A stretch of DNA of 64,000 bases, from assembly GCF_029227915.1 (NCBI RefSeq), contig NC_079886.1, positions 2,356,001-2,420,000 of the forward strand, given 5' to 3'. The notes below the pieces were generated by a model. The model saw only the letters and a list, made by a program, of their open reading frames with translations, ran no database searches and was not told the DNA's origin. A program made the position numbers and the translations under genes. The DNA comes from Hydractinia symbiolongicarpus (lineage: Eukaryota; Cnidaria; Hydrozoa; Anthoathecata; Hydractiniidae). Shown in pieces: positions 25,115-38,325 of this stretch. Numbering within the stretch: position 1 is the first letter of the stretch; the number at the start of each line of letters is the position of its first letter.

Positions 25115-27759
25115 GAAAACTACAAGTCTCAGGCGTTTTAGTGGTGAAAAAATAATTTAAAAAATTGTTCGGGAAATGAGTTTACTTCCTGGGTACTTTT
25201 TTATATACATTCTACTATACTGGCCGAGTACGGGATTTACGGGAAATCGCGGGTTTTCGTTTGCCGGCGATTAAACTTATTTTATTTAGCGTCTCATCAA
25301 AAATGAAAATATTTTTGAAAACTACAAGTCTCATGCGTTTTTGTGGTGAAAAAATAATTTAAAAAATCGTTCGGGAAATGAGTTTACTCCCTGGGTACTT
25401 TCTTTGTATACTTTTGACTATACGGGCCGAGTACGGAAATTACGGGAAATCGCGGGTTTTCGTTTGCCGGCAATTAAACTTCTTTTATTCAGCGTCTCAT
25501 CAAAAATGAAAACATTTTTAAAAACTACAAGTCTCATGCGTTTTTGTGGTGAAAAAATAATTTAAAAAATCGTTCGGGAAATAAGTTTACTCCTTGGGTA
25601 CTTTCTTTGTATACTTTTGACTATACGGGCCGAGTACGGGATTTACGGGAAATTGCGGGTTTTCGTTTGCCAGCGATTAAACTTCTTTTATTCAGCGTCA
25701 AATCAAAAATGAAAATAATTTTGAAAACTACAAGTCTCATGCGTTTTAGTGGTGAAAAAGTAATTTAAAAAATTGTTCGGGAAATGAATTTACTCGCAGG
25801 GTACTTTCTTTGTATACATTTGTCTATACGGGCCGAGTACGGGATTTACGGGAAATCGCGGGTTTTCGTTTGCCAGCGATTAAACTTCTTTTATTCAGCG
25901 TCTCATCAAAAATGAAAACATTTTTGAAAACTACAAGTCTCATGCGTTTTTGTGGTGAAAAAATAATTTAAAAAATCGTTCTGAAAATGAGTTTACTCAG
26001 AGGGTACTTTCTTTGTATACATTCGACTATATGGGCCAAGCCCGGGATTTACAGGAAATCGCGGGTTTTCGTTTGCCGGCGATTAAACTTCTTTTATTCT
26101 GCGTTTCATCAAAAATGAAAACATTTTGGAAAACTGCAAGTCTCATGCGTTTTAGTGGTGAAAAAATAATTTAAAAAATCATTCGGGAAATCAGTTTACT
26201 CCCTGGGTACTTTTTTTGTATACTTTTGACTATACGGGCCGAGTACGGGCCTTACGGGAAATCGCGGGTTTTCGTTTGCCGGCGATTAAACTTCTTTTAT
26301 TCAGCGTCACATCAAAAATAAAAATAATTTTGAAAACTACAAGTCTCAGGCGTTTTAGTGGTGAAAAAATAATTTAAAAAATTGTTCGGGAAATGAGTTT
26401 ACTTCCTGGGTACTTTTTTATATACATTCTACTATACTGGCCGAGTACGGGATTTACGGGAAATCGCGGGTTTTCGTTTGCCGGCGATTAAACTTATTTT
26501 ATTTAGCGTCTCATCAAAAATGAAAATATTTTTGAAAACTACAAGTCTCAGGCGTTTTAGTGGTGAAAAAATAATTTAAAAAATTGTTCGGGAAATGAGT
26601 TTACTTCCTGGGTACTTTTTTATATACATTCTACTATACTGGCCGAGTACGGGATTTACGGGAAATCGCGGGTTTTCGTTTGCCGGCGATTAAACTTATT
26701 TTATTTAGCGTCTCATCAAAAATGAAAATATTTTTGAAAACTACAAGTCTCATGCGTTTTTGTGGTGAAGAAATAATTTAAAAAATCGTTCGGGAAATGA
26801 GTTTACTCCCTGGGTACTTTCTTTGTATACTTTTGACTATACGGGCCGAGTACGGAAATTACGGGAAATCGCGGGTTTTCGTTTGCCGGCAATTAAACTT
26901 CTTTTATTCAGCGTCTCATCAAAAATGAAAACATTTTTAAAAACTACAAGTCTCATGCGTTTTTGTGGTGAAAAAATAATTTAAAAAATCGTTCGGGAAA
27001 TAAGTTTACTCCTTGGGTACTTTCTTTGTATACTTTTGACTATACGGGCCGAGTACGGGATTTACGGGAAATTGCGGGTTTTCGTTTGCCAGCGATTAAA
27101 CATCTTTTATTCAGCGTCAAATCAAAAATGAAAATAATTTTGAAAACTACAAGTCTCATGCGTTTTAGTGGTGAAAAAGTAATTTAAAAAATTGTTCGGG
27201 AAATGAATTTACTCGCAGGGTACTTTCTTTGTATATATTTGTCTATACGGGCCGAGTACGGGATTTACGGGAAATCGCGGGTTTTCGTTTGCCAGCGATT
27301 AAACTTCTTTTATTCAGCGTCTCATCAAAAATGAAAACATTTTTGAAAACTACAAGTCTCATGCGTTTTTGTGGTGAAAAAATAATTTAAAAAATCGTTC
27401 TGAAAATGAGTTTACTCAGAGGGTACTTTCTTTGTATACATTCGACTATATGGGCCAAGCCCGGGATTTACAGGAAATCGCGGGTTTTCGTTTGCCGGCG
27501 ATTAAAATTCTTTTATTCTGCGTTTCATCAAAAATGAAAACATTTTGGAAAACTGCAAGTCTCATGCGTTTTAGTGGTGAAAAAATAATTTAAAAAATCA
27601 TTCGGGAAATCAGTTTACTCCCTGGGTACTTTTTTTGTATACTTTTGACTATACGGGCCGAGTACGGGCCTTACGGGAAATCGCGGGTTTTCGTTTGCCG
27701 GCGATTAAACTTCTTTTATTCAGCGTCACATCAAAAATGAAAATAATTTTGAAAACTAC
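25115..27759 (+). repeat. 7-monomer higher-order repeat pair, offset 1419 bp
   Basis: Sequence at 25115-26340 recurs at 26534-27759. Markers at the same offset: TCTACTATAC at 25211 and 26630, ATAAGTTTAC at 25581 and 27000, CTGAAAATGA at 25981 and 27400, and CGTCACATC near 26306 and 27725. Two adjacent monomers at 26421 and 26623 also share the CATTCTACTATACTGG form at 202-bp spacing, a single-monomer duplication at the boundary of the two copies. Confidence 0.8.
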
Positions 27760-30033
27760 AAGTCTCATGCGTTTTAGTGGTGAAAAAGTAATTTAAAAAA
27801 TCGTTCGGGAAATGAATTTACTCGCTGGGTACTTTCTTTGTATACATTTGTCTATACGGGCCGAGTCCAGGATTTACAGGAAATCGCGGGTTTTCGTTTG
27901 CCGGCGATTAAACTTCTTTTATTCAGCGTCTCATCAAAAATGAAAACATTTTTGAAAACTAGAAGTCTCGTGCGTTTTAGTGGTGAAAAAATAATTTAAA
28001 AAATCGTTCGGAAAATGAGTTTACTCCTTGAGTACTTTCTTTGTATACTTTTGACTATACGGGTCGAGTACCGGATTTACGGGAAATCGCGGGTTTTCGT
28101 TTGCCGGCGATTAAACTTCTTTTATTCAGCGTCTTATCAAAAATGAAAACAATTCTGAAAACTACAAGTCTCATGCGTTTTAGTGGTGAAAAAATAATTT
28201 AAAAAATCGTTCTGAAAATCAGTTTACTCACAGGGTACTTTCTTTGTATACATTCAACTATATGGGGCCAAGACCGGGATTTACAGGAAATCGCGGGTTT
28301 TCGTTTGCCGGCGATTAAACTTCTTTTATTCAGCGTCTCATCAAAAATGAAAACATTTTTGAAAACTACAAGTCTCATGCGTTTTAGTGGTGAAAAAATA
28401 ATTTAAAAAATCGTTCTTAAAATCAGTTTACTCACAGGGTACTTCCTTTGTATACATTCGACTATAGGGGCCAAGCCCGAGATTTACAGGAAATCGCGGG
28501 TTTTCGTTTGCCGGCAATTAAACTTCTTTTATTTAGCGTCTCATCAAAAATGAAAATATTTTTGAAAACTACAAGTCTCATGCGTTTTAGTGGTGAAAAA
28601 ATAACTTAAAAAATCGTTCGGGAAATGAGTTTACTCCCTGGGTACTTTCTTTGTATACTTTTGGCTATACGGGCCAAGCCCGGGATTTACAGGAAATCGC
28701 GGGTTTTCCTTTGCCGGCGATTAAACTTCTTTTATTTAGCGTCTCATCAAAAATGAAAATATTTTTGAAAACTACAAGTCTCATGCGTTTTAGTGGTGAA
28801 AAAATAATTTAGAAAATCGTTCCGGAAATGAGTTTACTCCCTGGGTACTTTCTTTGTAAACTTTTGACTATACGGGCCAAGCCCGGGATTTACAGGAAAT
28901 CGCGGGTTTTCCTTTGCCGGCGATTAAACTTCTTTTATTTAGCGTCTCATCAAAAATGAAAATATTTTTGAAAACTACAAGTCTCATGCGTTTTAGTGGT
29001 GAAAAAATAATTTAAAAAATCGTTCCGGAAATGAGTTTACTCCCTGGGTACTTTCTTTCTAAACTTTTGACTATACGGGCCAAGCCCGGGATTTACAGGA
29101 AATCGCGGGTTTTCCTTTGCCGGCGATTAAACTTCTTTTATTTAGCGTCTCATCAAAAATGAAAATATTTTTGAAAACTACAAGTCTCATGCGTTTTAGT
29201 AGTGATAAAATAATTTAAAAAATCGTTCCGGAAATCAGTTTACTCCCTGGGTCCTTTTTTTGTGTACTTTTGACTATACGGGCCGAGTACGGGATTTACG
29301 GGAAATCGCGGGTATTCGTTTGCCGGCAATTAAACTTCTTTTATTCAGCGTCTCATCAAAAATGAAAACATTTTTAAAAACTACAAGTCTCATGCGTTTT
29401 TGTGGTGAAAAAATAATTTAAAAAATCGTTCGGGAAATGAGTTTACTCCCTGGGTACTTTCTTTGTATACTTTTAACTATACGGGCCAAGTACGGGATGT
29501 ACGGGAAATCGCGGGTTTTCGTTTGCCAGCAATTAAACTTCTTTTATTCAGCGTCTCATCAAAAATGAAAACATTTTTGAAAACTACAAGTCTCAGGCGT
29601 TTTAGTGGTGAAAAAATAATTTAAAAAATTGTTCGGGAAATGAGTTTACTTCCTGGGTACTTTTTTATATACATTCGACTATACTGGCCGAGTACGGGAT
29701 TTACGGGAAATCGCGGGTTTTCGTTTGCCGGCGATTAAACTTATTTTATTTAGCGTCTCATCAAAAATGAAAATATTTTTGAAAACTACAAGTCTCATGC
29801 GTTTTAGTGGTGAAAAAATAATTTAAAAAATCGTTCGGGAAATGAGTTTACTCCCTGGGTACTTTCTTTGTATACTTTTGACTATACGGGCCGAGTACGG
29901 AAATTACGGGAAATCGCGGGTTTTCGTTTGCCGGCGATTAAACTTCTTTTATTTAGCGTCTCATCAAAAATGAAAACATTTTTGAAAACTACAAGTCTTA
30001 TTCGTTTTAGTGGAGAAAAAATAATTTAAAAAA
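27385..30033 (+). repeat. 13-monomer higher-order repeat, copy 1 (2639 bp)
   Basis: Three rare markers give the same offset of 2639 bp, exactly 13 x 203: ATTAAAATTC at 27501 and 30140, AATTCTGAAA at 28151 and 30790, and the TTTCTAAAC change near 29060 and 31699. Across the unit I noticed very few differences, for example GCCGGCG versus GCCAGCG near 27900/30540 and GGGCCAAGTAC versus GGGCCGAGTAC near 29485/32124. Confidence 0.9.
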
Positions 30034-32672
30034 TCGTTCTGAAAATGAGTTTACTCAGAGGGTACTTTCTTTGTATACATTCGACTATATGGGCCAAGCC
30101 CGGGATTTACAGGAAATCGCGGGTTTTCGTTTGCCGGCGATTAAAATTCTTTTATTCTGCGTTTCATCAAAAATGAAAACATTTTGGAAAACTGCAAGTC
30201 TCATGCGTTTTAGTGGTGAAAAAATAATTTAAAAAATCATTCGGGAAATCAGTTTACTCCCTGGGTACTTTTTTTGTATACTTTTGACTATACGGGCCGA
30301 GTACGGGCCTTACGGGAAATCGCGGGTTTTCGTTTGCCGGCGATTAAACTTCTTTTATTCAGCGTCACATCAAAAATGAAAATAATTTTGAAAACTACAA
30401 GTCTCATGCGTTTTAGTGGTGAAAAAGTAATTTAAAAAATCGTTCGGGAAATGAATTTACTCGCTGGGTACTTTCTTTGTATACATTTGTCTATACGGGC
30501 CGAGTCCAGGATTTACAGGAAATCGCGGGTTTTCGTTTGCCAGCGATTAAACTTCTTTTATTCAGCGTCTCATCAAAAATGAAAACATTTTTGAAAACTA
30601 GAAGTCTCGTGCGTTTTAGTGGTGAAAAAATAATTTAAAAAATCGTTCGGAAAATGAGTTTACTCCTTGAGTACTTTCTTTGTATACTTTTGACTATACG
30701 GGTCGAGTACCGGATTTACGGGAAATCGCGGGTTTTCGTTTGCCGGCGATTAAACTTCTTTTATTCAGCGTCTTATCAAAAATGAAAACAATTCTGAAAA
30801 CTACAAGTCTCATGCGTTTTAGTGGTGAAAAAATAATTTAAAAAATCGTTCTGAAAATCAGTTTACTCACAGGGTACTTTCTTTGTATACATTCAACTAT
30901 ATGGGGCCAAGACCGGGATTTACAGGAAATCGCGGGTTTTCGTTTGCCGGCGATTAAACTTCTTTTATTCAGCGTCTCATCAAAAATGAAAACATTTTTG
31001 AAAACTACAAGTCTCATGCGTTTTAGTGGTGAAAAAATAATTTAAAAAATCGTTCTTAAAATCAGTTTACTCACAGGGTACTTCCTTTGTATACATTCGA
31101 CTATAGGGGCCAAGCCCGAGATTTACAGGAAATCGCGGGTTTTCGTTTGCCGGCAATTAAACTTCTTTTATTTAGCGTCTCATCAAAAATGAAAATATTT
31201 TTGAAAACTACAAGTCTCATGCGTTTTAGTGGTGAAAAAATAACTTAAAAAATCGTTCGGGAAATGAGTTTACTCCCTGGGTACTTTCTTTGTATACTTT
31301 TGGCTATACGGGCCAAGCCCGGGATTTACAGGAAATCGCGGGTTTTCCTTTGCCGGCGATTAAACTTCTTTTATTTAGCGTCTCATCAAAAATGAAAATA
31401 TTTTTGAAAACTACAAGTCTCATGCGTTTTAGTGGTGAAAAAATAATTTAGAAAATCGTTCCGGAAATGAGTTTACTCCCTGGGTACTTTCTTTGTAAAC
31501 TTTTGACTATACGGGCCAAGCCCGGGATTTACAGGAAATCGCGGGTTTTCCTTTGCCGGCGATTAAACTTCTTTTATTTAGCGTCTCATCAAAAATGAAA
31601 ATATTTTTGAAAACTACAAGTCTCATGCGTTTTAGTGGTGAAAAAATAATTTAAAAAATCGTTCCGGAAATGAGTTTACTCCCTGGGTACTTTCTTTCTA
31701 AACTTTTGACTATACGGGCCAAGCCCGGGATTTACAGGAAATCGCGGGTTTTCCTTTGCCGGCGATTAAACTTCTTTTATTTAGCGTCTCATCAAAAATG
31801 AAAATATTTTTGAAAACTACAAGTCTCATGCGTTTTAGTAGTGATAAAATAATTTAAAAAATCGTTCCGGAAATCAGTTTACTCCCTGGGTCCTTTTTTT
31901 GTGTACTTTTGACTATACGGGCCGAGTACGGGATTTACGGGAAATCGCGGGTATTCGTTTGCCGGCAATTAAACTTCTTTTATTCAGCGTCTCATCAAAA
32001 ATGAAAACATTTTTAAAAACTACAAGTCTCATGCGTTTTTGTGGTGAAAAAATAATTTAAAAAATCGTTCGGGAAATGAGTTTACTCCCTGGGTACTTTC
32101 TTTGTATACTTTTAACTATACGGGCCGAGTACGGGATGTACGGGAAATCGCGGGTTTTCGTTTGCCAGCAATTAAACTTCTTTTATTCAGCGTCTCATCA
32201 AAAATGAAAACATTTTTGAAAACTACAAGTCTCAGGCGTTTTAGTGGTGAAAAAATAATTTAAAAAATTGTTCGGGAAATGAGTTTACTTCCTGGGTACT
32301 TTTTTATATACATTCGACTATACTGGCCGAGTACGGGATTTACGGGAAATCGCGGGTTTTCGTTTGCCGGCGATTAAACTTATTTTATTTAGCGTCTCAT
32401 CAAAAATGAAAATATTTTTGAAAACTACAAGTCTCATGCGTTTTAGTGGTGAAAAAATAATTTAAAAAATCGTTCGGGAAATGAGTTTACTCCCTGGGTA
32501 CTTTCTTTGTATACTTTTGACTATACGGGCCGAGTACGGAAATTACGGGAAATCGCGGGTTTTCGTTTGCCGGCGATTAAACTTCTTTTATTTAGCGTCT
32601 CATCAAAAATGAAAACATTTTTGAAAACTACAAGTCTTATTCGTTTTAGTGGAGAAAAAATAATTTAAAAAA
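30034..32672 (+). repeat. 13-monomer higher-order repeat, copy 2 (2639 bp)
   Basis: This copy follows directly and is nearly identical to 27385-30033. It ends near 32672, where the expected TCGTTCTGAAAATG is replaced by TCGTTCGGGAAATG and the array switches to other monomers, so there are only two copies here. This is the longest near-identical tandem duplication I found in the window. Confidence 0.9.
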
Positions 32673-33540
32673 TCGTTCGGGAAATGAGTTTACTCCTTGA
32701 GTACTTTCTTTGTATACTTTTGACTATACGGGCCGAGTACCGGATTTACGGGAAATCGCGGTTTTTCGTTTTCCGGCGATTAAACTTCTTTTATTCAGCG
32801 TCTTATCAAAAATGAAAACATTTTTGAAAACTACAAGTCTCATGCGTTTTTGTGGTGAAAAAATAATTTCAAAAATCGTTCTGAAAATGAGTTTACTCAC
32901 AGGGTACTTTCTTTGTATACATTCGACTATATGGGCCAAGCCCGGGATTTACAGGAAATCGCGGGTTTTCGTTTGCCGGCGATTAAACTTCTTTTATTCT
33001 GCGTTTCATCAAAAATGAAAACATTTTGGAAAACTACAAGTCTCATGCGTTTTAGTGGTGAAAAAATAATTTAAAAAATCATTCGGGAAATCAGTTTACT
33101 CCCTGGGGCCTTTTTTTGTGTACTTTTGACTATACGGGCCGAGTACGGGATTTACGGGAAATCGCGGGTTTTCGTTTGCCGACAATTAAACTTCTTTTAT
33201 TCAGCGTCTCATCAAAAATGAAAACATTTTTGAAAACTACAAGTCTCATGCGTTTTAGTGGTGAAAAAATAATTTAAAAAATCGTTCGGGAATGAGTTTA
33301 CTCCCTGGGTACTTTCTTTGTATACTTTTGACTATACGGGCCGAGTCCCGGATTTACGGGAAATCGCGGGTTTTCGTTTGCCGGCGATTAAACTTCTTTT
33401 ATTTAGCGTCTCATCAAAAATGAAAACATTTTTGAAAACTACAAGTCTCATGCGTTTTAGTGGTGAAAAAATAATTTAAAAAATCGTTCGGGAAATGAGT
33501 TTACTCCCTGGTTACTTTCTTTGTATACTTTTGACTATAC

Positions 33541-33790
33541 GGGCCAAGTACGGGATTTACGGGAAATCGCGGGTATTTGTTAGCTGGCGATTAAACTTCT
33601 TTTATTCAGCGTCTCATCAAAAATGAAAACATTTTTGAAAACTACAAGTCTCATGCGTTTTAGTGGTGAAAAAATAATTTAAAAAATCATTCGGGAAATG
33701 AATTTACTCCCTGGGTACTTCTTTTGTATACTTTTGACTATACGGGCCGAGTACGGGATTTACGGAAATCGCGGGTTCTCGTTTGCCGGC
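33541..33790 (+). repeat. Monomer pair with a distant twin at about 62.85-63.1 kb
   Basis: A monomer with TTAGCTGGCGATT is followed by one with CTTCTTTTGTATAC, a one-base-short TTTACGGAAATCG and GGGTTCTCG. The same linked series is found at 62840-63100, and part of it near 60990-61070. A chain of four or more linked rare variants 29 kb apart is unlikely to arise twice. Confidence 0.75.
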
Positions 33791-36334
33791 GATTAAACTT
33801 CTTTTATTCAGCGTCTCATCAAAAATGAAAACATTTTTGAAAACTACAAGTCTCATGCGTTTTAGTGGTGAAAAAATAATTTAAAAAATCGTTCGGGAAA
33901 TGAATTAACTCCCTGGGTACTTTCTTTGTATACATTTGACTATACGGGCCGAGTCCGGGATTGACAGGAAATCGCGGGTTTTCGTTTGCCGGCGATTAAA
34001 CTTCTTTTATTTAGCGTCTCATCAAAAATGAAAACATTTTTGAAAACTACAAGTCTCGTGCGTTTTATTGGTGAAAAAATAATTTAAAAAATCGTTCCGG
34101 AAATGAGTTTACTCCCTGGGTACTTTTTTATATAAATTCGACTATACTGGCCGAGTACGGGATTTACGGGAAATCGCGGGTTTTCGTTTGCCGGCGATTA
34201 AACTTCTTTTATTCTGCGTCTCATTAAAAATGAAAACATTTTGGAAAACTACAAGTCTCATGCGTTTTAGTGGTGAAAAAATAATTTAAAAAATCATTCG
34301 GGAAATCAGTTTACTCCCTGGGTCCTTTTTTTGTGTACTTTTGACTATACGGGCCGAGTACGGGATTTACGGGAAATCGCGGGTTTTCGTTTGCCGGCGA
34401 TTAAACTTCTTTTATTTAGCGTCTCATAAAAAATGAAAACATTTTTGAAAACTACAAGTCTCATGCGTTTTAGTGGTGAAAAAATAATTTAAAAAATCGT
34501 TCGGGAAATGAGTTTACTCCCTGGGTACTTTCTTTGTATACTTTTGACTATACGGGCCGAGTACGGGATTTACGGGAAATCGCGAGTTTTCGTTTGCCGG
34601 CAATTAAACTTGTTTTATTCAACGTCTCATCAAAAATGAAAACATTTTTGAAAACTACAAGTCTCATGTATTTTAGTGGTGAAAAAATAATTTAAAAAAT
34701 CGTTCGGGAAATGAGTTTACTCCCTGGGTACTTTCTTTGTATACTTTTGACTATACGGGCTGAGTACGGGATTTACGGGAAATCTTGGGTTTTCGTTTGC
34801 CGGCGATTAAACTTCTTTTATTCAGCGTCTCATCAAAAATGAAAATAGTTTTGAAAACTACAAGTCTCATTCGTTTTAGTGGTGAAAAAATAATTTAAAA
34901 AATCGTTCGGGAAATGAATTAACTCCCTGGGTACTTTCTTTGTATACATTTGACTATACGGGCCGAGTCCGGGATTGACAGGAAATCTTGGGTTTTCGTT
35001 TGCCGGCGATTAAACTTCTTTTATTTAGCGTCTCATCAAAAATGAAAACATTTTTGAAAACTATAAGTCTCGTGCGTTTTAGTGGTGAAAAAATAATTTA
35101 AAAAATCGTTCGGGAAATGAGTTTACTCCCTGGGTACTTTTTTATATACATTCGACTATACTGGCCGAGTACGGGATTTACGGGAAATCGCGGGTTTTCG
35201 TTTGCCGGCGAATAAACTTCTTTTATTTAGCGTCTCATCAAAAATGAAAACATTTTTGAAAACTACAAGTCTCATGCGTTTTTGTGGTGAAAAAATAATT
35301 TAAAAAATCGTTCTGAAAATGAGTTTACTCACAGGGTACTTTCTTTGTATACATTCGACTATATGGGCCAAGCCCGGGATTTACAGGAAATCGCGGGTTT
35401 TCGTTTGCCGGCGATTAAACTTCTTTTATTCTGCGTCTCATCAAAAATGAAAACATTTTGGAAAACTACAAGTCTCATGCGTTTTAGTGGTGAAAAAATA
35501 ATTTAAAAAATCATTCGGGAAATCAGTTTACTCCCTGGGTCCTTTTTTTGTGTACTTTTGACTATACGGGCCGAGTACGGGATTTACGGGAAATCGCGGG
35601 TTTTCGTTTGCCGGCGATTAAACTTCTTTTATTTAGCGTCTCATAAAAAATGAAAACATTTTTGAAAACTACAAGTCTCATGCGTTTTAGTGGTGAAAAA
35701 ATAATTTAAAAAATCGTTCGGGAAATGAGTTTACTCCCTGGGTACTTTCTTTGTATACTTTTGACTATACGGGCCGAGTACGGGATTTACGGGAAATCGC
35801 GGGTTTTCGTTTGCCGGCGATTAAACTTCTTTTATTCAGCGTCTCATCAAAAATGAAAATATTTTTGAAAACTAAAAGTTTCATGCGTTTTAGTGGTGAA
35901 AAAATAATTTAAAAAATCGTTCGGGAAATGAATTTACTCCCTGGGTACTTTCTTTGTATACTTTTGACTATACGGGCCAAGCCCGGGATTTACAGGAAAT
36001 CGCGGGTTTTCGTTTGCCGGCGATTAAACTTCTTTTATTCTGCGTCTCATCAAAAATGAAAACATTTTGGAAAACTACAAGTCTCATGCGTTTTAGTGGT
36101 GAAAAAATAATTTAAAAAATCATTCGGGAAATCAGTTTACTCCCTGGGTCCTTTTTTTGTGTACTTTTGACTATACAGGCCGAGTACGGGATTTACGGGA
36201 AATCGCGGGTTTTCGTTTGCCGGCAATTAAACTTCTTTTATTCAACGTCTCATCAAAAATGAAAACATTTTTGAAAACTACAAGTCTCATGCGTTTTAGT
36301 GGTGAAAAAATAATTTAAAAAATCGTTCGGGAAA

Positions 36335-37911
36335 TGAGTTTACTCCCTGGGTACTTTCTTTGTATACTTTTGACTATACGGGCCGAGTACGGGATTTACT
36401 GGAAATCTTGGGTTTCCGTTTGCCGGCGATTAAACTTCTTTTATTCAGCGTCTCATCAAAAATGAAATTAGTTTTGAAAACTACAAGTCTCATTCGTTTT
36501 AGTGGTGAAAAAATAATTTAAAAAATCGTTCGGGAAATGAATTAACTCCCTGGGTACTTTCTTTGTTTACATTTGACTATACGGGCCGAGTCCGGGATTG
36601 ACAGGAAATCGCGGGTTTTCGTTTGCCGGCGATTAAACTTCTTTTATTCTGCGTCTCATCAAAAATGAAAACATTTTGGAAAACTACAAGTCTCATGCGT
36701 TTTAGTGGTGAAAAAATAATTTAAAAAATCGTTCGGGAAATGAGTTTACTCCCTGGGTACTTTTTTATATACATTCGACTATACTGGCCGAGTACGGGAT
36801 TTACGGGAAATCGCGGGTTTTCGTTTGCCGGCGAATAAACTTCTTTTATTTAGCGTCTCATCAAAAATGAAAACATTTTTGAAAACTACAAGTCTCATGT
36901 GTTTTTGTGGTGAAAAAATAATTTAAAAAATCGTTCTGAAAATGAGTTTACTCACAGGGTACTTTCTTTGTATACATTCGACTATATGGGCCAAGCCCGG
37001 GATTTACAGGAAATCGCGGGTTTTCGTTTGCCGGCGATTAAACTTCTTTTATTTAGCGTCTCATCAAAAATGAAAACATTTTTGAAAACTACAAGTCTCG
37101 TGCGTTTTAGTGGTGAAAAAATAATTTAAAAAATCGTTCGGGAAATGAGTTTACTCCCTGGGTACTTTTTTATATACATTCGACTATACTGGCCGAGTAC
37201 GGGATTTACGGGAAATCGCGGGTTTTCGTTTGCCGGCGATTAAACTTCTTTTATTCTGCGTCTCATCAAAAATGAAAACATTTTGGAAAACTACAAGTCT
37301 CATGCGTTTTAGTGGTAAAAAAATAATTTAAAAAATCATTCGGGAAATCAGTTTACGGGATTAGTACGGGATTTACGGGAAATCGCGGGTTTTCGTTTGC
37401 CGGCGATTAAACTTCTTTTATTTAGCGTCTCATAAAAAATGAAAATATTTTTGAAAACTACAAGTCTAATGCGTTTTAGTGGTGAAAAAATAATTTAAAA
37501 AATCGTTCGGGAAATGAGTTTACTCCCTGGGTACTTTCTTTGTATACTTTTGACTATACGGGCCGAGTACGGGATTTACGGGAAATCGCGGGTTTTCGTT
37601 TGCCGGCGATTAAACTTCTTTTATTCAGCGTCTCATCAAAAATGAAAATATTTTTGAAAACTAAAAGTTTCATGCGTTTTAGTGGTGAAAAAATAATTTA
37701 AAAAATCGTTCGGGAAATGAATTTACTCCCTGGATACTTTCTTTGTATACTTTTGACTATACGGGCCAAGCCCGGGATTTACAGGAAATCGCGGGTTTTC
37801 GTTTGCCGGCGATTAAACTTCTTTTATTCTGCGTCTCATCAAAAATGAAAACATTTTGGAAAACTACAAGTCTCATGCGTTTTAGTGGTGAAAAAATAAT
37901 TTAAAAAATCG
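36335..37911 (+). repeat. Higher-order repeat copy 1, offset 1991 bp
   Basis: GGAAATCTTGGGTTTCC at 36401 and CTTTGTTTAC at 36561 recur at 38392 and 38552; the 167-bp short monomer at 37201 recurs at 39192. The offset equals nine full monomers plus the short one. The copies part near 37911/39902, where TCGTTCTGAAAATG is replaced by TCGTTCGGGAAATG. Confidence 0.8.
37201..37367 (+). repeat. Short 167-bp monomer (36-bp deletion), copy 1
   Basis: The anchor spacing is 167 bp. At 37351 GTTTAC is followed by GGGATTAGTAC instead of the usual TCCCTGGGTAC...GAGTAC stretch, removing the GTATAC palindrome and the TTTTGACTATA segment. GTTTACGGGATT resembles the normal ATTTACGGG start, so a template switch between two TTTAC sites is a plausible origin. 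Confidence 0.85.
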
Positions 37912-38325
37912 TTCTGAAAATGAGTTTACTCACAGGGTACTTTCTTTGTATACATTCGACTATATGGGCCAAGCCCGGGATTTACAGGAAATCGCGGGTT
38001 TTCGTTTGCCGGCGATTAAACTTCTTTTATTTAGCGTCTCATCAAAAATGAAAACATTTTTGAAAACTACAAGTCTCGTGCGTTTTAGTGGTGAAAAAAT
38101 AATTTAAAAAATCGTTCGGGAAATGAGTTTACTCCCTGGGTACTTTTGTATATACATTCGACTATACTGGCCGAGTACGGGATTTACGGGAAATCGCGGG
38201 TTTTCGTTTGCCGGCGATTAAACTTCTTTTATTCTGCGCCTCATCAAAAATGAAAACATTTTGGAAAACTACAAGTCTCATGCGTTTTAGTGGTAAAAAA
38301 ATAATTTAAAAAATCGTTCGGGAAA

